The notes beneath the pieces are model-generated. The model worked only from the letters and a program-made list of their open reading frames with translations. It was not told the DNA's origin and did no database searches. Below, one piece after another: positions 5,919 through 6,168 of a DNA stretch of 6,168 nucleotides. The stretch comes from Alphaproteobacteria bacterium (GTDB taxonomy: Bacteria > Pseudomonadota > Alphaproteobacteria > Reyranellales > Reyranellaceae). The DNA lies in NCBI GenBank assembly GCA_005884705.1, contig VBAF01000193.1, positions 1-6,168 of the forward strand. The letters run 5' to 3'. Positions within the stretch are counted from its first letter, which is position 1. Every line of letters begins with the position of its first letter. The position numbers and the translations under genes were made by a program.

Positions 5919-6168
5919 TCAGCGGTTGGTCAGCTTGAGCTCGATGCGCCGGTTGCGCGCGGTGTCCATCATCGACAGCGGCTGGTACTCGCCGTAGCCC
6001 GCCGCGGCCAGCCGCTCGTTGGCGATGCCCTGGGCGTTGAGGAACTTCACGACGGCGATGGCGCGCGCCGCCGAGAGCTCCCAGTTCGACGGGAAGGCGG
6101 CGGTGTTGATCGGCTTGTTGTCGGTGTGGCCGTCGACCTGCAGCACCCAGTTGATCTCCTTGGGGATC
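5919..6168 (-). CDS. OmpA/MotB-type peptidoglycan-binding protein, C-terminal end (5' part beyond the window)
   Basis: The visible 82 codons read IPKEINWVLQVDGHTDNKPI, then FPSNWELSAARAIAVVKFLN, and finish with RLAAAGYGEYQPL and RNRRIELKLTNR. This is the C-terminal half of an OmpA-like domain, which binds the diaminopimelate residue of peptidoglycan through the conserved Asp (in GHTD) and Arg (in NRRIEL). The HTD-x-x-PI and FPSNWELS spacing resembles MotB-type proteins more than classical OmpA/Pal. The protein could be a MotB-like partner of a MotA/TolQ/ExbB-type proton channel or a general peptidoglycan-binding protein; the N-terminal part needed to decide is outside the window. The frame is open through the right edge, so the in-frame GTG at 6146 is internal and not the start. 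The stop is TGA at 5919-5921. Confidence 0.92.
   Translation of the reverse strand, partial: IPKEINWVLQVDGHTDNKPINTAAFPSNWELSAARAIAVVKFLNAQGIANERLAAAGYGEYQPLSMMDTARNRRIELKLTNR

Noticed and set aside
5919..6146. GTG at 6146 as a true start, giving a free-standing 75-residue OmpA-like protein
   Set aside because: The frame continues upstream to the window edge with typical OmpA/MotB-domain residues (IPKEINW), so the GTG is internal.

Overview
The window looks like a piece of a GC-rich alphaproteobacterial chromosome. The reading frames are strongly GC-biased, a DUF1489 gene is present (a family found essentially in Alphaproteobacteria), and there is a GGAAC-N16-CGTT promoter typical of the alphaproteobacterial general-stress sigma factor EcfG. 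I cannot name a genus from the sequence.

Layout. From the left edge to 3954, on the minus strand, lies a very large bacterial alpha-2-macroglobulin gene. It is read from 3954 towards 1 and runs off the left edge. Its frame is broken by one in-frame TAA at plus positions 1105-1107. Coding sequence continues in the same frame for 368 further codons and carries the CIEQ thioester motif, so the stop separates the macroglobulin/bait-region half from the thioester half. Facing away from it across a 126-base gap is a plus-strand DUF1489 gene (4081-4512), whose stop codon sits inside an 18-base tandem duplication.

From 4573 to the right edge everything is on the minus strand. In transcription order these are: the C-terminal end of a MotB/OmpA-type peptidoglycan-binding protein (entering from the right edge, ending at 5919), a small two-helix membrane protein (5818-5567), a degenerate single-domain receiver protein (5483-5103), and a canonical single-domain response regulator (4974-4573). 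The gaps of 83 to 128 bases hold their own signals, so these are probably separate or partly separate transcription units. An EcfG-type promoter with a leader hairpin precedes the degenerate receiver. A weaker EcfG-like match precedes the canonical receiver, after a hairpin that abuts the upstream stop codon.

How the genes may fit together. The macroglobulin and the OmpA/MotB protein are envelope proteins. The two receivers are small signalling proteins, one phosphorylatable and one apparently locked, with glutamate at the phospho-acceptor position and no switch residues. The promoter matches suggest the receiver pair is part of the general stress response, but that is inference. No RNA gene, CRISPR array, insertion sequence or other mobile element was seen, and no gene-free stretch exceeds 130 bases.
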